Shown in pieces: positions 1 to 11,752 of a DNA stretch of 64,000 nucleotides (position 1 is the first letter of the stretch; the number at the start of each line of letters is the position of its first letter). The position numbers and the translations under genes are program-made. This stretch comes from Lepus europaeus (Eukaryota > Chordata > Mammalia > Lagomorpha > Leporidae). Under the pieces are notes generated by a model. That model searched no databases. It saw only the letters and a list, made by a program, of their open reading frames with translations, and was not told the DNA's origin. The stretch lies in NCBI RefSeq assembly GCF_033115175.1, contig NC_084830.1:117330709-117394708 (forward strand), given 5' to 3'.

Positions 1-48
1 CAAGTAAATAAAATAAGTCTTAAAAAATAAATAAATAAAAGAAAGAAT
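1..48 (+). repeat. CSINE 3' tail, cut by window edge
   Basis: The (AAAT)n-type tail 'aataaaataa..cttaaaaaataaataaataaa' matches the tail of the CSINEs found elsewhere in the window. Only the tail lies inside the window. Confidence 0.5.
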
Positions 49-984
49 TCAGGGTGTGATTCCCTATCTCAGTTTTGACAAGTTGATTGTTTAACAAAAG
101 GAGTAAATTTAAGTACCAGAGTTTTTATCATCAAAATAACAAATAGAATGCTATCCTAGAATCGTGGGGAACTAAAAAAGAGCTGCTGATCAATGTAAAT
201 ACTTAGTATGGACCCTGAAGTACATGGTAAGTGGTCAGTATTGACACTCATTACTTCACTTTTAGTGTTTTCAGTAAGTGGTACTGCTGTTACTTTAAAC
301 CAGTGAACGGTCTTTATCAACTTTAAATCGTTTGAAAAAAATGTTAATTTCTAGTTAACAGATTCAATACATTTCATAAATACAACTGGACGAATATAAT
401 AATTTTCCCTCCTTCCTACTTTTTTCATATTTTGATATATATTTAAATTTACACTAAAGGGCTTAACTGTCCACCAAATAAAGTTCAAGAGTTAAAAAGC
501 AAAAAGATTCTAGTTTAGTGGGACTATGGAAAGATGACCACTTCACCCCTATACAATAAATTATAAAGTAAGCACAGATCATTAAAATCAATCTTTCTTC
601 TTTAATGTCCAAATGGACTATCTAAAAGAAATCCTCAGGGTCACAGGAAAATACTCAACTGCTGTAATCAGCGAGGACTTTCCGGTCTTGGCTAACAGCT
701 ACCAACGCCTCATCGCCATTCCCTCAGCTGACTCTGAATTCTCCTCAGGGCTGTCTTGACAATCTCCCGCTTGGCTGTAAGTTCCATGGAGCAGGGTCTC
801 CTCTCCGTACTCTACGCTTCGAGAGTAGTGCTTGCTTATGTGACAGATTCTTATACATAGCTGAGAAAAGTAAACTATCGGAGCCCTATCCCAGCCTTAA
901 ATTCGCCTCCTCCTTGCCTCCCAGGTACAGAACCAAGAGGCAAAGGGAGGGTCTCCGCTTCCCCGTTCCTCCCCCAGTACGCAC
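49..984 (-). other. HMMR: HMMR intron 1 (partial)
   Basis: This is the sequence downstream of the HMMR exon 1 donor when read on the minus strand. I see no second HMMR exon here and no clear repeat. GC content rises from about 650 towards the promoter. It is assigned as intron only by its position next to exon 1. Confidence 0.6.
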
Positions 985-1030
985 CGGAAGGGTCATTGAA
1001 TCGTTTCAGGGGTGCCTTAGGAAAGGACAT
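985..1030 (-). CDS. HMMR: HMMR (RHAMM), first coding exon, rest of gene off the left edge
   Basis: The minus-strand ATG at 1030-1028 opens MSFPKAPLKRFNDPS plus the first base of the next codon. This is the N-terminus of hyaluronan-mediated motility receptor as known in mammals. Translation runs into a donor at 984 (G|GTGCGT), where the reading leaves the HMMR sequence, so the exon ends at 985. A longer in-frame extension to 1078 begins with TTG, so ATG 1030 is the start. HMMR is a coiled-coil protein of spindle microtubules and centrosomes that also binds hyaluronan; its N-terminal region binds microtubules. It is divergent from NUDCD2, with the two ATGs 640 bp apart, as in human. Confidence 0.9.
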
Positions 1031-1670
1031 GCCGACAACCCAGTCCACAAACCGAACGCCACCGACACTCGCCGACAACTGACTTCAAATTCTTGCTGTC
1101 TTTTCGTTTAAAATTCAAACCTCCCCCTACATCCCCCGCCCACGACCTGCGTTAGCCAATTGGAATACTAAAACCGTGGCTGGACCAATCGCCCATGGGA
1201 AACAAGAATGAGCATGCGTACTAGGTTCGTGCTGCGTCCAATTAGGAAGCCTGTGAGTTTTCGTTACCAGCCAATAGCAGACTACTACTGTTTCCTGCCG
1301 TCTGCCCAGTCATTGATGGCGTTACTGAATTGTAGTAGCAGCCTTTGCGCAAGCGCACTGAGAAGTCTGAGCGTGCATTCTGGCGTCACATAGGTGACAG
1401 TGTTGCGAGTTCCTGCCTCACTGATTCCCAGTGTATCCCAATGTTCTTTGGGCGGCAACATTTCTGGATTTCACTTCTTTCAATCTGGGTCTTTTCAGCG
1501 TCCTAAATGGCCACTGAAAGGAAAAGACGACCACACACCGAGGAACCCATTTGGGTTCCTGCGCATGTGCAGTGACCCGAGCGGAGGGTCCCGGACGTGA
1601 ACTGGGCGTGGGGCTTCTGCGCGTGCGCTCGGCTTGCTCGGTGCTGCTTGTGCCTGGAGGCGACGGGAGC
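1031..1670. promoter_or_regulatory. Bidirectional CpG-rich promoter of HMMR and NUDCD2
   Basis: The interval lies between the two divergent start codons, lacks an obvious TATA box and is GC/CpG-rich. Four CCAAT boxes read on the plus strand at 1156-1160, 1185-1189, 1238-1242 and 1271-1275, and an overlapping ATTGG (CCAAT on minus) lies at 1159-1163. On the HMMR side, TTTGAA elements (ttcaaa on plus) lie at 1084-1089 and 1114-1119, and a TTTAAA at 1107-1112. Grouped NF-Y boxes with a nearby CHR are typical of G2/M genes such as HMMR. Transcription starts are not visible directly. Confidence 0.75.
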
Positions 1671-1859
1671 ATGTCGACCCCGTTTGAAGAGCGCAGCGGG
1701 GTGGTTCCGTGCGGGACGCCGTGGGGCCAGTGGTACCAGACCCTGGAGGAGGTGTTCATTGAAGTTCAGGTGCCGCCAGGCACTCGCGCCCAGGATATCC
1801 AGTGCGGCCTGCAGAGCCGGCATGTGGCGCTGGCCGTGGGTGGCCGCGAGATCCTCAAG
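1671..1859 (+). CDS. NUDCD2: NUDCD2 coding exon 1
   Basis: The ATG at 1671 follows 'cgacgggagc'. The exon encodes 63 residues ending GGREILK, and the donor is AAG|GTAGCG (phase 0). It sits inside the CpG island. Confidence 0.95.
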
Positions 1860-4800
1860 GTAGCGGCAGGTCGGAGCTTGTGCTCCTTTCCCTCATCCCG
1901 ACCTTTTTAAATGTACGAGCCCTGGAAGTTCATCGTTTCTGTAGAACGGCTTTTCGGGGCCGGACGGCTCCTCGGATTGGCAGAAAGAGAAAACAGTGAA
2001 CTGTTCCTGGTTGTTGGTCTAGTCGGAGCAAGTCCTGGCTTGTGGCAATTTGAGCTCCTTTTTCTGCTTTATTTCCAAACCAAGTCAGGCTGCCACTTTT
2101 AATTCCTCTGAGGGTCTTCAGCTAGGAATAGACTAACCAGATTTTTGTAGGAACAAGTATTTATCGTACATATGACAGGCACTTATCAAGGGGACAGGAG
2201 GAGAGCCAGACAGATGGGGTTCCTGCCCCAAAGAGCATAGCTTTTTGTGGGGAAGTTTAACCGGGTGGAACAAAGGACGTAGATGATGGGGTGTAGGGTG
2301 ACATCAGAGATGATGTCAGGTAATTCATTTTCTCACTTAAATTCGAAAAATGCAATATGTTTGTGGAATGTTCAAGCAAATGTTGAAGAGATGTGTGAAG
2401 AAAATAATATCCCTTTTATTATTTTAACCAGTGTCCTTTAGATCCAGGACTTGTGCTTCGCGTATTAAGGCTCAACTTAAACTCAGTTAACCAGTTAGAA
2501 TTAAATTTCCTCCTCAGATGCCAGCGATGTTGGACTTCAGTGTCTTGGTGCCAGGAAGCAGCTGGATAGAAAAACGTTGCTCCACTCGTGTTCTGTTTTC
2601 ATAACCTTGTGCAAAAGGTTATTAAGTGTCTCTAAGTCGTCTCAAGATGTGACTGTTATAATAGTTTCTCATAGAACTGTTGTGAGCATTACAAGTGCCA
2701 GTGATGAATGAAGACTTTGGAGTAGTGCCCAGTGTGTAGTAAATTGACAGTACACCTTAGCTATTCTACGTATATAGATAGAACTGCCCTGAGTACTTCA
2801 GAGGATTCAAGTGAAAGATGTTGACTGTATTAGCTGAATCCTAATAACTTTTCTGAAGGGTTTTACATTTTTTTTTTATCTGAGGGATGATTTGAAATTA
2901 CAATTGAAATTTACTTTAGGGGCAGGCATCCTGGCATTCTATGCTGGCATCCCATATGGTGCAGGTTGCTGTCCCAGCCACTGCACTTCTCGTCCAGCTC
3001 TCTGTTGATGTGCCTGGAAAAGCAGCAGAAAATGGCCCAAGTGCTTGGACCCCTGCACCCACGTTGGAGCCCTGGAAGAAGCTCTTAACTTAAGCCTGGC
3101 CCAACCCCAGTAGCTTCTGCCAGCTAGGGAGTGAACCAAAGGATGTAATCTCTTTGTGTCTCTCCCTCTCTCTCTGCAAGTTTGTCTTTCAAATATATTA
3201 GTAAACCTTAAGAAAAAAAATGAATCTAATAATAATAACAGTAACTTTGGGAATTTAGCAATACCTCTAGGATTTTAAATGTACATACTATTAGGATTTC
3301 TTTATTATTGATAAATCAGAAGCTATGTATATTTTGCTGAGATTTTCATTTCATGCTACTTAAATTTGGCAGCAAATTAAAATGAGTTTGAGCTTACTGA
3401 CTCACTTAAAATTATATTTTGGTTTCTTGCTAAATGAACTGTCACAGCTCATTTGATGTCCTATCTACAGCTTAAACAATTTTTAGTTGCTAATTGCACA
3501 ACAGACAATCAGTTTTTAAAAGACTACTGGACATGTTTATTTATTTATTTTTGAAAGGCAGAGAGAGAGATGTCTTCCATCTGCTGGTTCACTCCCAGAT
3601 GTCCACAACTGCCAGGGCTGACATGAACTGAAACTGGGAGACAGCAATTCCATCTGTATCTCCCGCATGTGTGTCAAGGACTCAAGTTAGTGAGCCGTTA
3701 TCTGCTGTCTTCCAGGAGGTGCATTAGCAGGAAACTGGATCAGAAGCAGAGTAATAGGGACTGGAACAAGGCAACTAACTCCGCTTAATGGTAGTGGGCA
3801 TCCTATGCTATGACTTAATTAACCCTTTCCCCCATGATACCTGCCTCTAAAAGTATACTTTAAAATACAGCATTTCTTCTTAGCTTTAGAGTTCCTTTCT
3901 CGTAGTTTATTTTCATTGGTGAAATTTCAAGACTTCAGATGTTAACTTCACATTTGACCAGTGAGTAATCAGTAGTATTTCTAAATTGTAAAAATTAAGA
4001 AGCCTGTTTTTTTTTTTTTTTTTTAAAGAACCTGGTGGTGGAAGTATTACAGTGTAACTTAAGCTCTATTTCACTCTGTAGGAGGAAGCATAGGGTTCAA
4101 TTCAGAAATGTGATAAAATGGTACAGATATGGATTAGATAGGAAAATAACTATGTTAATCATGAAAGCTTTATAGAAATTAATGCAATGCTTTGTTTTTA
4201 ATACTTTATATGTTTATTTTTCAGGGCAAACTCTTTGATTCTACTATAGCTGATGAAGGCACATGGACTTTGGGTAAGAGTGATCTACCATAATCCTCAG
4301 AAACTTACAAAATTAACTTTTACCTTGGGTCTTAATTTTGTATTAGGTACTTTTGTATTTGCATTTTTGAAAGATACAGTAATAGAACTGTGTTGAAATA
4401 GTTGTATGTCAGGATCACCTAATGATTGATGAAAAATATAAAACTTAATGATGGACTAATGTTTTTATTTGTGGTGGTGTTTTACTTTAGAGGATAGAAA
4501 AATGGTTCGTATTGTTCTTACAAAGACAAAGAGAGATGCAGCAAATTGTTGGACGTCTCTTCTAGAATCAGAATATGCAGCTGATCCCTGGGTGCAAGAC
4601 CAAATGCAAAGAAAACTTACATTAGAGAGATTCCAGAAAGAAGTAAGTCAGATGGATATATGAATACGTGCTTAAATATCTGAAAAATCATTGAATACTT
4701 TTCATTATTTGAAATTAAAATTCAAGTGTGGTTATAAAAGTTGCAGAAATTCTTAAATTACCTTTTTAAGTAAATGATTACAAAAATATATAGATTTAAT

Positions 4801-6991
4801 TTTTAAAAAGTTTTCTTGAGAGTAATTTATTTTTATTGCTATTATTTCTGAAATAAACTTTGCTTAATATGCATCAGTAATTTATAAATAAATTCTTACA
4901 TCAGTGTACACTTATGTAGGTTAAAAAAGTGAAAGGCTCCTTTACTGTCACCTTTCCTGTTCCATTCTTCCATTCTACTCTCATTTCATATATTGACTTC
5001 TTTGGTAGGTTATTTTCTTTTTGACGTAAATGGGGGAATCACACTGAGTTTATTGTTATTCATGTTTTTTTTAATTAATGGCGTTTCTTGGCTCTTTCTT
5101 AAGTAGTACAAACAGCTAAAACTCATTCCTTTCAACTGCTTCAGAGTCTTCTCTAGTTTGGATGTAACATAATTATTTTGTTAACTGTCGTCCTTTCCAT
5201 TGTCAACTTTAAACAAGGGTTGTCATTTGAAACTACTGAAGTGTTCAAGTAGATAGCTTTAAGATAGATTTCTTTGGGAAAAATTACTAGATCAAAGCAT
5301 TTTTAAAGTTTTGATGGTTTCCAAATTGTATCTGTAGCCTAGGCTTTTCTACTGAATTTTGGGTTCTATATCCAAATGCCTACTCAACATCTCCACTTGG
5401 CTTTTCTTTCTTTTTTTTTTTTTTTAAGATTTATTTTATTTATTTGAAAGACAGAGTTACAGAGAGAGTTAGAGAGGTCTTCCATCTGCTGGTTCACTCC
5501 ACAGATGGCTGCAACGGCTGGAGCTTCGCCAATCCAAAGCCAGCAGTCAGGAGCTTCTTCCCAGGCTCCTACATGGGTGCAGGGGCCCAAGGACTTGGAC
5601 CATCTTCTACTGTTTTCCCAGGCCATAACAGGGAGCTGGATCGGAAGAGGAGCAGCCGGGACTGGAACTGGCGCCCATATGGGATGCCAGGGCTTCAGGC
5701 CAGGGCATCAACCTGCTGCGCCACAGCACCAGACCCCTCCACTTGGCTTTTCTATCAGACATATTTTATTTATTTTCAAAGCATTAGAGAAGGGGAGAGA
5801 CAGAGAAGGAGGTTTTCTATCCACTGATTCACTCCCCAGATGACTGCAATGGCCAGGCGTGGGCCAGGCCAAAGCCAGGATCCAGGAACTTCTTTCAGAT
5901 TTCCTATGTGCTTCTTCCGAGCACTTGGGCCATCCTCCATTGTTTTCCCAGGCACTTTAGCAGGGAGCTGGGTCAAAACTGGAACAGCTGCAACACAAAC
6001 TGGCACTTGTATGGGGTGTTGGCATTTCAGGAGGTGGTTTAACCCTCTCTGCCACAATGCTGGCCCCATGTTTGCTGTTTCTTGAAATGCTAACCCATTC
6101 CTTTACTGTCTTTTAGCTAGAATGCTCTTTTGTCTTGGCTAACTTCTTCACTGTTTTCAAGTCATTGCGCAATGAAGCATCCTTTAATTATCTCATTAAA
6201 ATACTGCAGTTTTCTCCTGTTCTGTTACTCTATACTACTTTTTTTTTTTTTCCGTTTAGCTCTTACCAACTTTTAACAAACTAGATCAGGGTGGCAAACT
6301 ATGGTCCATTGGTCATATACAACCTACTGCCTGTTTTTTGTAGGTAAAGTTTTACCAGAACAATCTGGTAATATTAACTTATACTATAGTTCATATAGTA
6401 TTTTCATACATTAGTTTGTGAGAGGGCCTGCAAAGGCTAAAATATTTATTACTGGTTATTTATAGAAAACTTTGCCAACTCTTGCACTGGTAATTTATGG
6501 TTAAATAAATGAACTTGCTCAACAAAAAAGCTAAAGCTTAAGGTAGCATTTTATAATTAAATTATAAAAATTAAATATGTTAATGTACATGTAACTCTTA
6601 AACTCTTTGTGGTATATATAGCAAGCTCTCAAAAGTTGCTAGATATTAAAATATTTTTACACAACTGATAATGAACTGTGTTTTCCCATACACTCGCCAG
6701 CATTATAATAGACATGTTGAGACTTCTAAATACTCATACATCTGAAAGTTGAAAGATACTTCATAATTTTAAATTCCATTTTGGTGACTATGGTGAAGTT
6801 TGATGTCCTTTCATGTATTTATTGGCCATTTATATCTTTTTTTGGTGAATTGCCAGGTCATACTAATATTTTTCCTTACTTTTTTATAATTTTTTCATCT
6901 CCTTTAGAATCCTGGTTTTGACTTCAGTGGAGCAGAAATCTCAGGAAACTACACTAAAGGTGGACCAGATTTCTCAACCCTTGAGAAATAA
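1671..6991 (+). CDS. NUDCD2: NUDCD2, NudC domain-containing protein 2 (4 coding exons, intact)
   Basis: Coding exons are 1671-1859, 4225-4273, 4491-4642 and 6908-6991, together 474 nt, or 157 residues plus TAA. That equals the human length as I know it. The protein starts MSTPFEERSGVV and ends FSTLEK. Most of it is the CS (p23-like) beta-sandwich, about residues 15-105, with the family tryptophans in WGQWYQTLEEV and GTWTLEDRKMV. A short helical tail follows (ERFQKENPGFDFSGAEI). NUDCD2 is a cytosolic and centrosomal NudC relative that works with Hsp90 to stabilise LIS1 and so supports dynein function. All junctions follow GT-AG and no frame break is seen. The introns carry CSINEs, a hAT fossil and an L2-like repeat. 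Confidence 0.96.
2145..2300 (+). repeat. Ancient L2-like interspersed repeat
   Basis: Decayed match to the common mammalian pattern 'caagtatttat..gcacttatc..ggttcctgcccc..agagcatag' in NUDCD2 intron 1. The family assignment is tentative. Confidence 0.35.
2919..3225 (+). repeat. CSINE, old copy, in NUDCD2 intron 1
   Basis: Begins 'ggggcaggcatcctggca' and continues through 'ggcatcccatatgg' and 'gcccaagtgcttgg' to a CT-rich run and 'tttcaaatatatt'. Diverged. Confidence 0.85.
3535..3848 (-). repeat. CSINE, old antisense copy
   Basis: Antisense tail 'tttatttatttatttttgaaaggcagag' is followed by 'cttccatctgctggttcactccc' and the CSINE body. The 5' end is diverged ('taccctgcc'-like). Confidence 0.8.
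4225..4273 (+). CDS. NUDCD2: NUDCD2 coding exon 2
   Basis: The acceptor is tttttcag|GGC and the donor TTGG|GTAAGAG (phase 1). It encodes GKLFDSTIADEGTWTL plus the first base of Glu. At 49 nt it is too short to be seen as an open frame by itself. Confidence 0.94.
4491..4642 (+). CDS. NUDCD2: NUDCD2 coding exon 3
   Basis: The acceptor is tttactttag|AGGAT and the donor GAA|GTAAGT. It encodes EDRKMVRIVLTKTKR through ERFQKE, the end of the CS domain and the start of the helical tail. Confidence 0.95.
5420..5740 (-). repeat. CSINE, antisense, NUDCD2 intron 3
   Basis: Runs from the poly-T and 'aagatttattttatttatttg' to 'gctgcgccacagcaccag', nearly full length. The direct repeat 'cctccacttggctttt'-like sequence at both ends is consistent with a target-site duplication. 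Confidence 0.92.
5760..6067 (-). repeat. CSINE, antisense, NUDCD2 intron 3
   Basis: 'catattttatttattttcaaag' to 'ctgccacaatgctggcccc'. It lies immediately next to the preceding antisense CSINE and is more diverged. Confidence 0.88.
6287..6486. mobile_element. hAT-type DNA transposon fossil (MITE-like)
   Basis: The ends 'caggg-tggcaaactatgg' and 'aaactttgccaactcttg' form imperfect terminal inverted repeats. Between them is the common mammalian pattern 'tactgcctgtttttgtaggtaaagtttta'. It lies in the last intron of NUDCD2, and no clean 8-bp duplication is visible. Confidence 0.55.
6908..6991 (+). CDS. NUDCD2: NUDCD2 last coding exon
   Basis: The acceptor is cctttag|AATCCT. It encodes NPGFDFSGAEISGNYTKGGP and ends in LEK and TAA at 6989-6991. 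Confidence 0.95.
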   Translation, partial: NPGFDFSGAEISGNYTKGGPDFSTLEK

Positions 6992-7375
6992 CCAGTGTTT
7001 TTGCTGCATTCTGTGGATCCTAGCAGATGTTTAATCAATGAAGCAGATCATGAGGCAGAAGGAAAATATGGATGCCTCCAATTAACAAATGGAAAATATA
7101 TTTAATTATGGTTCTAAAAATTGCATTCAAATATGATTTATGTAGGAAACATGTACTCTGGGAACTATTCTATGAATATATGGTAACTTTTTTTGGACTT
7201 GTTTTTGCTCAGCATGAAGTTTTATATATTGCATTTTACTAATTTCATATTAATTGTATTTTTAATACAAAAAACCTTAGGTTACAGATCATGTGAAATG
7301 AAAGGGTGCCTTCAAGGAAATTTTTTTTTTTTTTGATAAGTGTGACACAGGAATAATGTTCAATAAACTTTTCTA
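6992..7375 (+). other. NUDCD2: NUDCD2 3' UTR (inferred minimal extent)
   Basis: AT-rich sequence after the stop codon, up to the first strong AATAAA. Longer forms are possible: further AATAAA motifs occur near 7579 and 8443. Confidence 0.6.
7362..7367 (+). terminator. NUDCD2 polyadenylation signal candidate
   Basis: AATAAA in 'gttcaataaacttttc', 371 nt after the stop codon. It is the first canonical hexamer after the gene. Confidence 0.55.
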
Positions 7376-8920
7376 TATAGGAATTGTGTACCCCTTTTTC
7401 TAAGTATACTAACTCATGCAGGAAATTATAGTACTGAAAAAATTTTAAGGCAAGATAAAAATCCACAAAATATTTTGAGTAAGTTTTAAGAGTTAATGAG
7501 AATTTCTTCATTAGTGTATTATTCTTAGATTATATCAAGAAATTAAAAAATAGTGTAAAAACATATCAGCAGAAGTGGGTTAATAAAGAGAAGCATCTAA
7601 GTAAGTATTATTGGGCAGGTCTTTTGTCAGTGGAGAAAGCATATTAAGGTCATTGATTGCTAGTGGTATTATTTTGACCTTCATTAATCCAGACATACAA
7701 GAGGAAATCATTGAAATTTTATTTCAGCCTTTTTTAATTCCTAAAAAATTAATTTCTGAGACGTAATCTCAAATGCACAGAAAACATGCAGTAAGTAAAT
7801 TACATAGATTTTTTTTTTCTTCCTGAACCATTTGTGAATAAGTTGAGGACATGATCACCTCTGAATAACCTAGAGTGCATTTGCTTCAAAGAAGGACATT
7901 ATCTTACATAACTGCAATGCAGCTGTTAAAATCAGGAAGTCTAATATTTAATTAAATTTAAGCTATGCATTCTTGGCAGTTGTTAAAGAAATGACCATGT
8001 GTTATTACATCCTATCATGGATTAATAATTTGAATTTATCTCATTTCCAGTGGTAGTATTTAGATCACAGATTAAGGTAATATCTGTCAGACTTCTTTGT
8101 AAAGTTCCTTTTTATGTTTATAGTTATTTTGTGAACAGATAGTTCTAAAATACTATTTTTTTTCGCATCAGAATTTGAATCTATTTATACCTCTGTGGAT
8201 TCATGATTTTCTATTTTATTCTATGGCTTAAAAGTCTATTCTTATTACTTTGATGCTCATAATTGTTATACATTTGTACTATTCTAAGTGGCTTCTGTGT
8301 CCTTTTGTGATGTTCCTTTCTTTATTTGTCTTTATTATTTGATTTCTTGTTTTCTGGCAAGATATCCCAGATTCATTATGTTTTCTCTGTGCCAGCCTAA
8401 GAATCAGTCATTCTTTTCCAAGAAGTCTGGGTTACACTTTAGATAATAAAGGTATTTGAAAGTGAAGATCTAGGTACTAATGTGTAATTGCTGTTGGTGT
8501 GCATTAGTAATGCATATATTTATATCTATATTTCTGTATAAATGTATTGAAAGCTGAGTTCACAGTTAAGCTTTCAGTTCTAATACTAGGAGGTTGATTT
8601 TTGTTTTCTTCCTTTCCATATTTATAACTTCCTTCAATAGCAATGAGAAACCTGATTCCTACTCTTGATATCTTTGACTCTGCACTGTAGGTCGTCTCAT
8701 TATCTTCCCAGGGAAATAAATGCTTTCCTTGCTCTGTGAGACTCCAACATCCTATGCCAAACAAAAATGTGTTCTCCTCACCCTGTTTGGTTCTTAAACA
8801 CCCAACCTGTGCCTCTCACTATAACCCATCTACCCTGTCATGCTGATCTTACTCATTTTATATAATAATTTTCAGAATGAGTTGTTTAGAAATAATTTTT
8901 TAATTGACTTATCTTTTGGA
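7376..8920. other. AT-rich flank between NUDCD2 and the old L1
   Basis: I see no gene and no repeat that I can name with confidence. It may contain longer NUDCD2 3' UTR. Confidence 0.4.
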
Positions 8921-9937
8921 CATTTAAAAAATATTTGGAACATATACATACATTAATATTAGCATCCTGGTGTATGCTTTAGTAAATTTTAGCAGAAGTA
9001 TAGATATATGTAAATACTTTCATGTTCAGGATATTGAACAGTTCAATCACCATAAAAAATGCCTTTCTTCTATCTCTTTGAAGTTACTCTACTTCTAGCC
9101 CATAAACCTTGGAAACCATGGCATAGTCTTTATAGATTTGTCTTTTAAGCAATATAAATGGAATCATATAATCTTAAAAATAGCTTTATTGAGACATAAT
9201 TCATAGACATTTATCCATTTACAGTATATGATATATAGTATATGCAATCACTGACTTTATCTTAAATAGAAACTTTTTAGTTACTATCCCGCTCTTTTCC
9301 CCCACATCCCTTGCCAGCGAAACAACTACAAATATACTTTCTGTCTCAGAGTTCCCTGTTACGGACATTCATATACATGGAACTATATGTGGTCTTTGGT
9401 GACTTGCTTTCACTTAATGTGTCAGTGGTTCAACCATGTTCTAGCACATAATACTTAGTCGGGTACTACATTGCATGGCTGTTATCACATTTGTATATTC
9501 ATTTGTAAGTTAGAGTATTTCCTCCTTTAGAGTATGCTGAATAATGCTGTTATAAACATTTGTGTGCAAGTTTTTAATGTGCATATGTGTTTTCATTTCT
9601 AACTAGGAGGAACCTAGTTGGCATGGATGTTAGAAGTGTTTTCCAAAGTTGCTACATCATACTCCCTCCAGCAGTATACAAGGGTTCAGTTTTGCCACAT
9701 GATTGTCAGCACTTGTTATTACCTGCCTTTTTGATTCTAAGTATTCTTGTGGATACTTAACTAATAACTTTGTGGTTTAGATTTGCCTTTCCCTGATGAT
9801 TAATTTTGCCAACCATTCTTGTGCTTATTGACCATTTGTGTATCTTTCACTGAGAAATATTTATTCAAATCCTTTGTCCACTTATTAATCGGGCTGTCTT
9901 CCTCAGTAGTAACAGTTCTTTATTCTTTTTTTTTTAA

Positions 9938-10572
9938 AGATTTATTTATTTATTTGAAAGAGTTAACACAGAGAGAGGAGAGGTAGAGAGAGAGGTCTTC
10001 CATTGCTGGTTCACTCCCAAATTGGCCAGAACAGCCGGAGCTGCGCCAGGAGCCTCCTCTGGGTCTTCCATGTGGGTGCAGGGGCCCAAGAACTTGGGCC
10101 ATCTTCTACTGCTTTCCCAGGACATAGCAGAGAGCTTGATTGAAAGTGGAGCAGGCCGGCGCCGTGGCTTAACAGGCTAATCCTCCGCCTTGCGGCGCCG
10201 GCACACTGAATTCTAGTCCTGGTTGGGGCGCCGGACTCTATCCCGGTTGCCCCTCTTCCAGGCCAGCTCTCTGCTATGGCCCGGGAAGGCAGTGGAGGAT
10301 GGCCCAAGTGCTTGGGCCCTGTACCCGCATGGGAGACCAGGAGAAGCACCTGGCTCCTGGCTTCGGATTAGTGAGATGCGCCGGCCGCAGTGGCCATTGG
10401 AGGGTGAACCAATGGCAAAAGGAAGACCTTTCTCTCTGTCTCTCTCTCACTATCCACTCTGCCTGTCAATAAAAAAAAAAAAAAGTGGAGCAGCCAGGAC
10501 CTGAACCAGCGCCTATATGGGATGCTGGCCCTGCAGGCAGTGGCTCTACCTGCTATGCCACAGTAATGGCCC
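9938..10572 (-). repeat. CSINE, antisense, split by a CSINE2
   Basis: Left part 9938-10154 starts 'aaagatttatttatttatttg'. Right part 10485-10572 resumes 'gtggagcagccaggac' and ends 'tgccacagtaatggcccc'. The break is a nested CSINE2 flanked by a duplicated 'aagtggagcag'. Confidence 0.92.
10155..10484 (+). repeat. CSINE2 nested in a CSINE
   Basis: Starts 'gccggcgccgtggcttaaca' and ends 'cactctgcctgtcaat' plus poly-A. The target-site duplication aagtggagcag lies at 10144-10154 and again at the poly-A end, up to 10493. Low divergence marks a younger insertion. Confidence 0.95.
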
Positions 10573-10769
10573 CCTCTTTATATATTCTAATACAAGTACC
10601 TTATCAGATTTGTGATTTATAAGTACTTCCTGCTATTCTGTAAATCCTTTTTACTTTGTTGATATCTTTTAGAGTGCTGAAGTGTTTATTGAAGTTTTAA
10701 TTCATCATATCAGTGGATAATGCTTTGTGAAAATTTTTGCTTTTTTTAATGTATCTGGGAAGCAGACTG

Positions 10770-10985
10770 TGCATAACAGAGTGTACTCATCCACTGGTTT
10801 ACTTCCCAAATTCCTCCAACCTCCAATCAGGGTTGGAGGCAGGAGCCAGAAACTTACCCCAGGTCTCCCACGTGTGTGGCAGGGGCTCAACCCCTTGAGC
10901 AATCACTGCTTACTCCTTGTCTGCATTCAGGGGAACAGAGTCAGAACTGCCTTCGATAATGCGGCCCAGACACTCTGATATAGGT
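10770..10985 (-). repeat. Old CSINE relative, antisense, 3' truncated
   Basis: Shares 'ggagccagaaacttaccccaggtctccca', 'ggcaggggctcaac' and 'cactctgatat' with the older C-repeat subfamily. Confidence 0.7.
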
Positions 10986-11462
10986 TGTCTTAATTGCTAG
11001 TTTAAACACTTGATCTGGATCATGCTTTGGATGTCATAATAGAACTTCTGTAACCTCTGGTCTAAGGTTTTTGGCTTGTTTTTTTCATTTTTCTGCAAGT
11101 TTTATGATTTTGTGTTTTTTGCTGCGATCTATGACCTATTTTAAGTTAGTATTTTTGTAAGCTGTGAAGTTTAGGTGCAGGGCATTTTTTCTTTTATATG
11201 GTTATCCAGTTGTCAAAATCATTTGTTGAGGGCTATCCATTCTCCCACTGAATTGTCTTGTATCTGTCAACAATTACTTGTTACCTATGTGAATCTGTTT
11301 GGACTCCATTGACCTGTATGTCCTTTCATCAGTACCGTACTGCCTTAATTGTTGTTTTATGTTATCTTAAAATTCAATAGCATTAGTTTTCAAACTTCAT
11401 TTTTCAAAGTTGTCCTTTCATTTCTTTACTTTTCTACATAACATTTACAATCAGCTAAACTA

Positions 11463-11752
11463 GGCGTGGGCATTTAGCATGCAGTTAAGACACCACTTGG
11501 TATGCCCATGTCCTATATAGAGTTCATAGGCTTGGGTCACATATCTGCTATTGTTTCCAGCTTTCTGCCAACGTGCACCCTGGAAGCAAGTGCTTGAGTC
11601 TGCCACCCATGTGGGGGAACTGGATAGAGTTCCTGGTTCCTGGCTTTGACCTTGCCCAGCCTGAGCTGGCATTTACAGGCATTTGGGTAATTAAACAGCA
11701 GATGGGAATCTCTATTTCTGTTTTTAAAATAAATAAATACAAGTTAAAAAAT
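11463..11752 (+). repeat. Old CSINE relative
   Basis: 'ggcgtgggcatttagcatgcagttaagac' head, 'accctggaagcaagtgcttgag' body and 'aaataaataaatacaagtt' tail. Confidence 0.8.

Noticed and set aside
1031-1078. In-frame N-terminal extension of HMMR
   Set aside because: It has no ATG (it begins with TTG), and the known N-terminus starts at the ATG 1030.
914-1111. Open frame on the plus strand in the CpG island
   Set aside because: It is the reverse strand of HMMR exon 1 and promoter, and an effect of high GC.
1418-1823. Minus-strand frames opposite NUDCD2 exon 1
   Set aside because: Shadows of the NUDCD2 coding strand and GC-rich 5' region.
10155-10240. Possible functional tRNA gene (A/B-box-like sequence in CSINE2)
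   Set aside because: The similarity reflects the tRNA origin of the SINE. No intact cloverleaf is present, and the same sequence recurs in every CSINE2.
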